Below are positions 5,847 to 5,991 of a stretch of 5,991 bases of DNA, piece by piece (within the stretch, counting starts at the first letter, position 1; each line of letters begins with the position of its first letter). The position numbers and the translations under genes are program-made. The DNA is taken from positions 3,312 to 9,302 of the forward strand of contig DNXU01000595.1 in the NCBI GenBank assembly GCA_003505715.1. Reading direction: 5' to 3'. The stretch comes from Cyanobacteria bacterium UBA8803 (lineage in GTDB: Bacteria; Cyanobacteriota; Cyanobacteriia; Cyanobacteriales; Coleofasciculaceae). Under the pieces are notes generated by a model, which searched no databases, was not told the DNA's origin, and saw nothing but the letters and a program-made list of their open reading frames with translations.

Positions 5847-5991
5847 GCCCCCCCTGCCCCCCAAATCTGGGGGGAGTTGATCAGGAGTTAGTCCTTCGCC
5901 CCCCCTGCCCCCCAAATCTGAGGGGAGTTGATCAGGAGTTAGTCCTTCGCCCCCCCTGCCCTCCAAATCTGGGGGGAGTTGATCAGGAGTT
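5847..5991. repeat. 51-bp tandem repeat with C/G-run hairpins, cut by window edge
   Basis: Units begin at 5847, 5898 and 5949 (exact 51-bp period), giving about 2.8 copies before the window ends. Each unit holds G plus seven C, TG, a CCCCCC-AAATCT-GGGGGG hairpin, then GGAGTT-GATCA-GGAGTT, and a link ending TCCTTC. The copies differ at few positions: GGGGGG becomes GAGGGG in unit 2, and CCCCCC becomes CCCTCC in unit 3. It starts 53 bp upstream of the DUF4340 start. Similar CCCCC...GGGGG palindromes are, from memory, frequent between genes in filamentous cyanobacteria. One frame on each strand stays open through the repeat, but I see no sign that it is a gene. Confidence 0.85.

Noticed and set aside
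5847..5991. CRISPR array
   Set aside because: The 51-bp units are contiguous near-identical copies with no unique spacers between conserved repeats.

Overview
The window looks like chromosomal DNA from a cyanobacterium, probably a large-genome filamentous or colonial one. Support comes from three exact HIP1 octamers (GCGATCGC at 455-462, 3100-3107 and 5477-5484), a transketolase of cyanobacterial type, two Uma2 (DUF820) nuclease-fold genes, a PEP-CTERM exported protein, a DUF4340 membrane-anchored protein, and several palindromic intergenic repeats of styles that recur in these genomes. The genus cannot be fixed from the sequence alone.

Layout from left to right. Positions 1-270 are an apparently non-coding leader before tkt. 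tkt (271-2280, +) encodes a full-length transketolase of the Calvin cycle and pentose phosphate pathway. A stem-loop repeat (2311-2369) and a very strong hairpin (2427-2459) separate it from a convergent Uma2-family gene (2475-3098, -). That gene is divergent from a second, clearly different Uma2-family gene (3265-3852, +), with 166 bp between the two starts. Positions 3853-4101 hold no gene but three nested or adjacent dyads: a perfect 25-bp inverted repeat, an 84-bp element with 14-bp terminal inverted repeats, and a small 7-bp hairpin. A PEP-CTERM protein gene (4102-4899, -) has a recognisable promoter and ribosome-binding site. A DUF4340 gene (5153-5794, -) lies upstream of it in the same orientation. 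From 5847 to the window edge there is a 51-bp tandem repeat, still running when the window ends.

The genes do not form one pathway. tkt is central carbon metabolism. The Uma2 pair are putative PD-(D/E)XK nucleases of unknown role. The PEP-CTERM and DUF4340 proteins are envelope-associated. The 253-bp gap and separate promoter argue against a tight operon between those last two. I see no convincing new multi-gene system. The most unusual material is non-coding: the dense set of palindromes at 3894-4069, an 18-nt motif (17/18 identical) shared by the leaders of two unrelated genes, and the C/G-run tandem repeat at the right edge.
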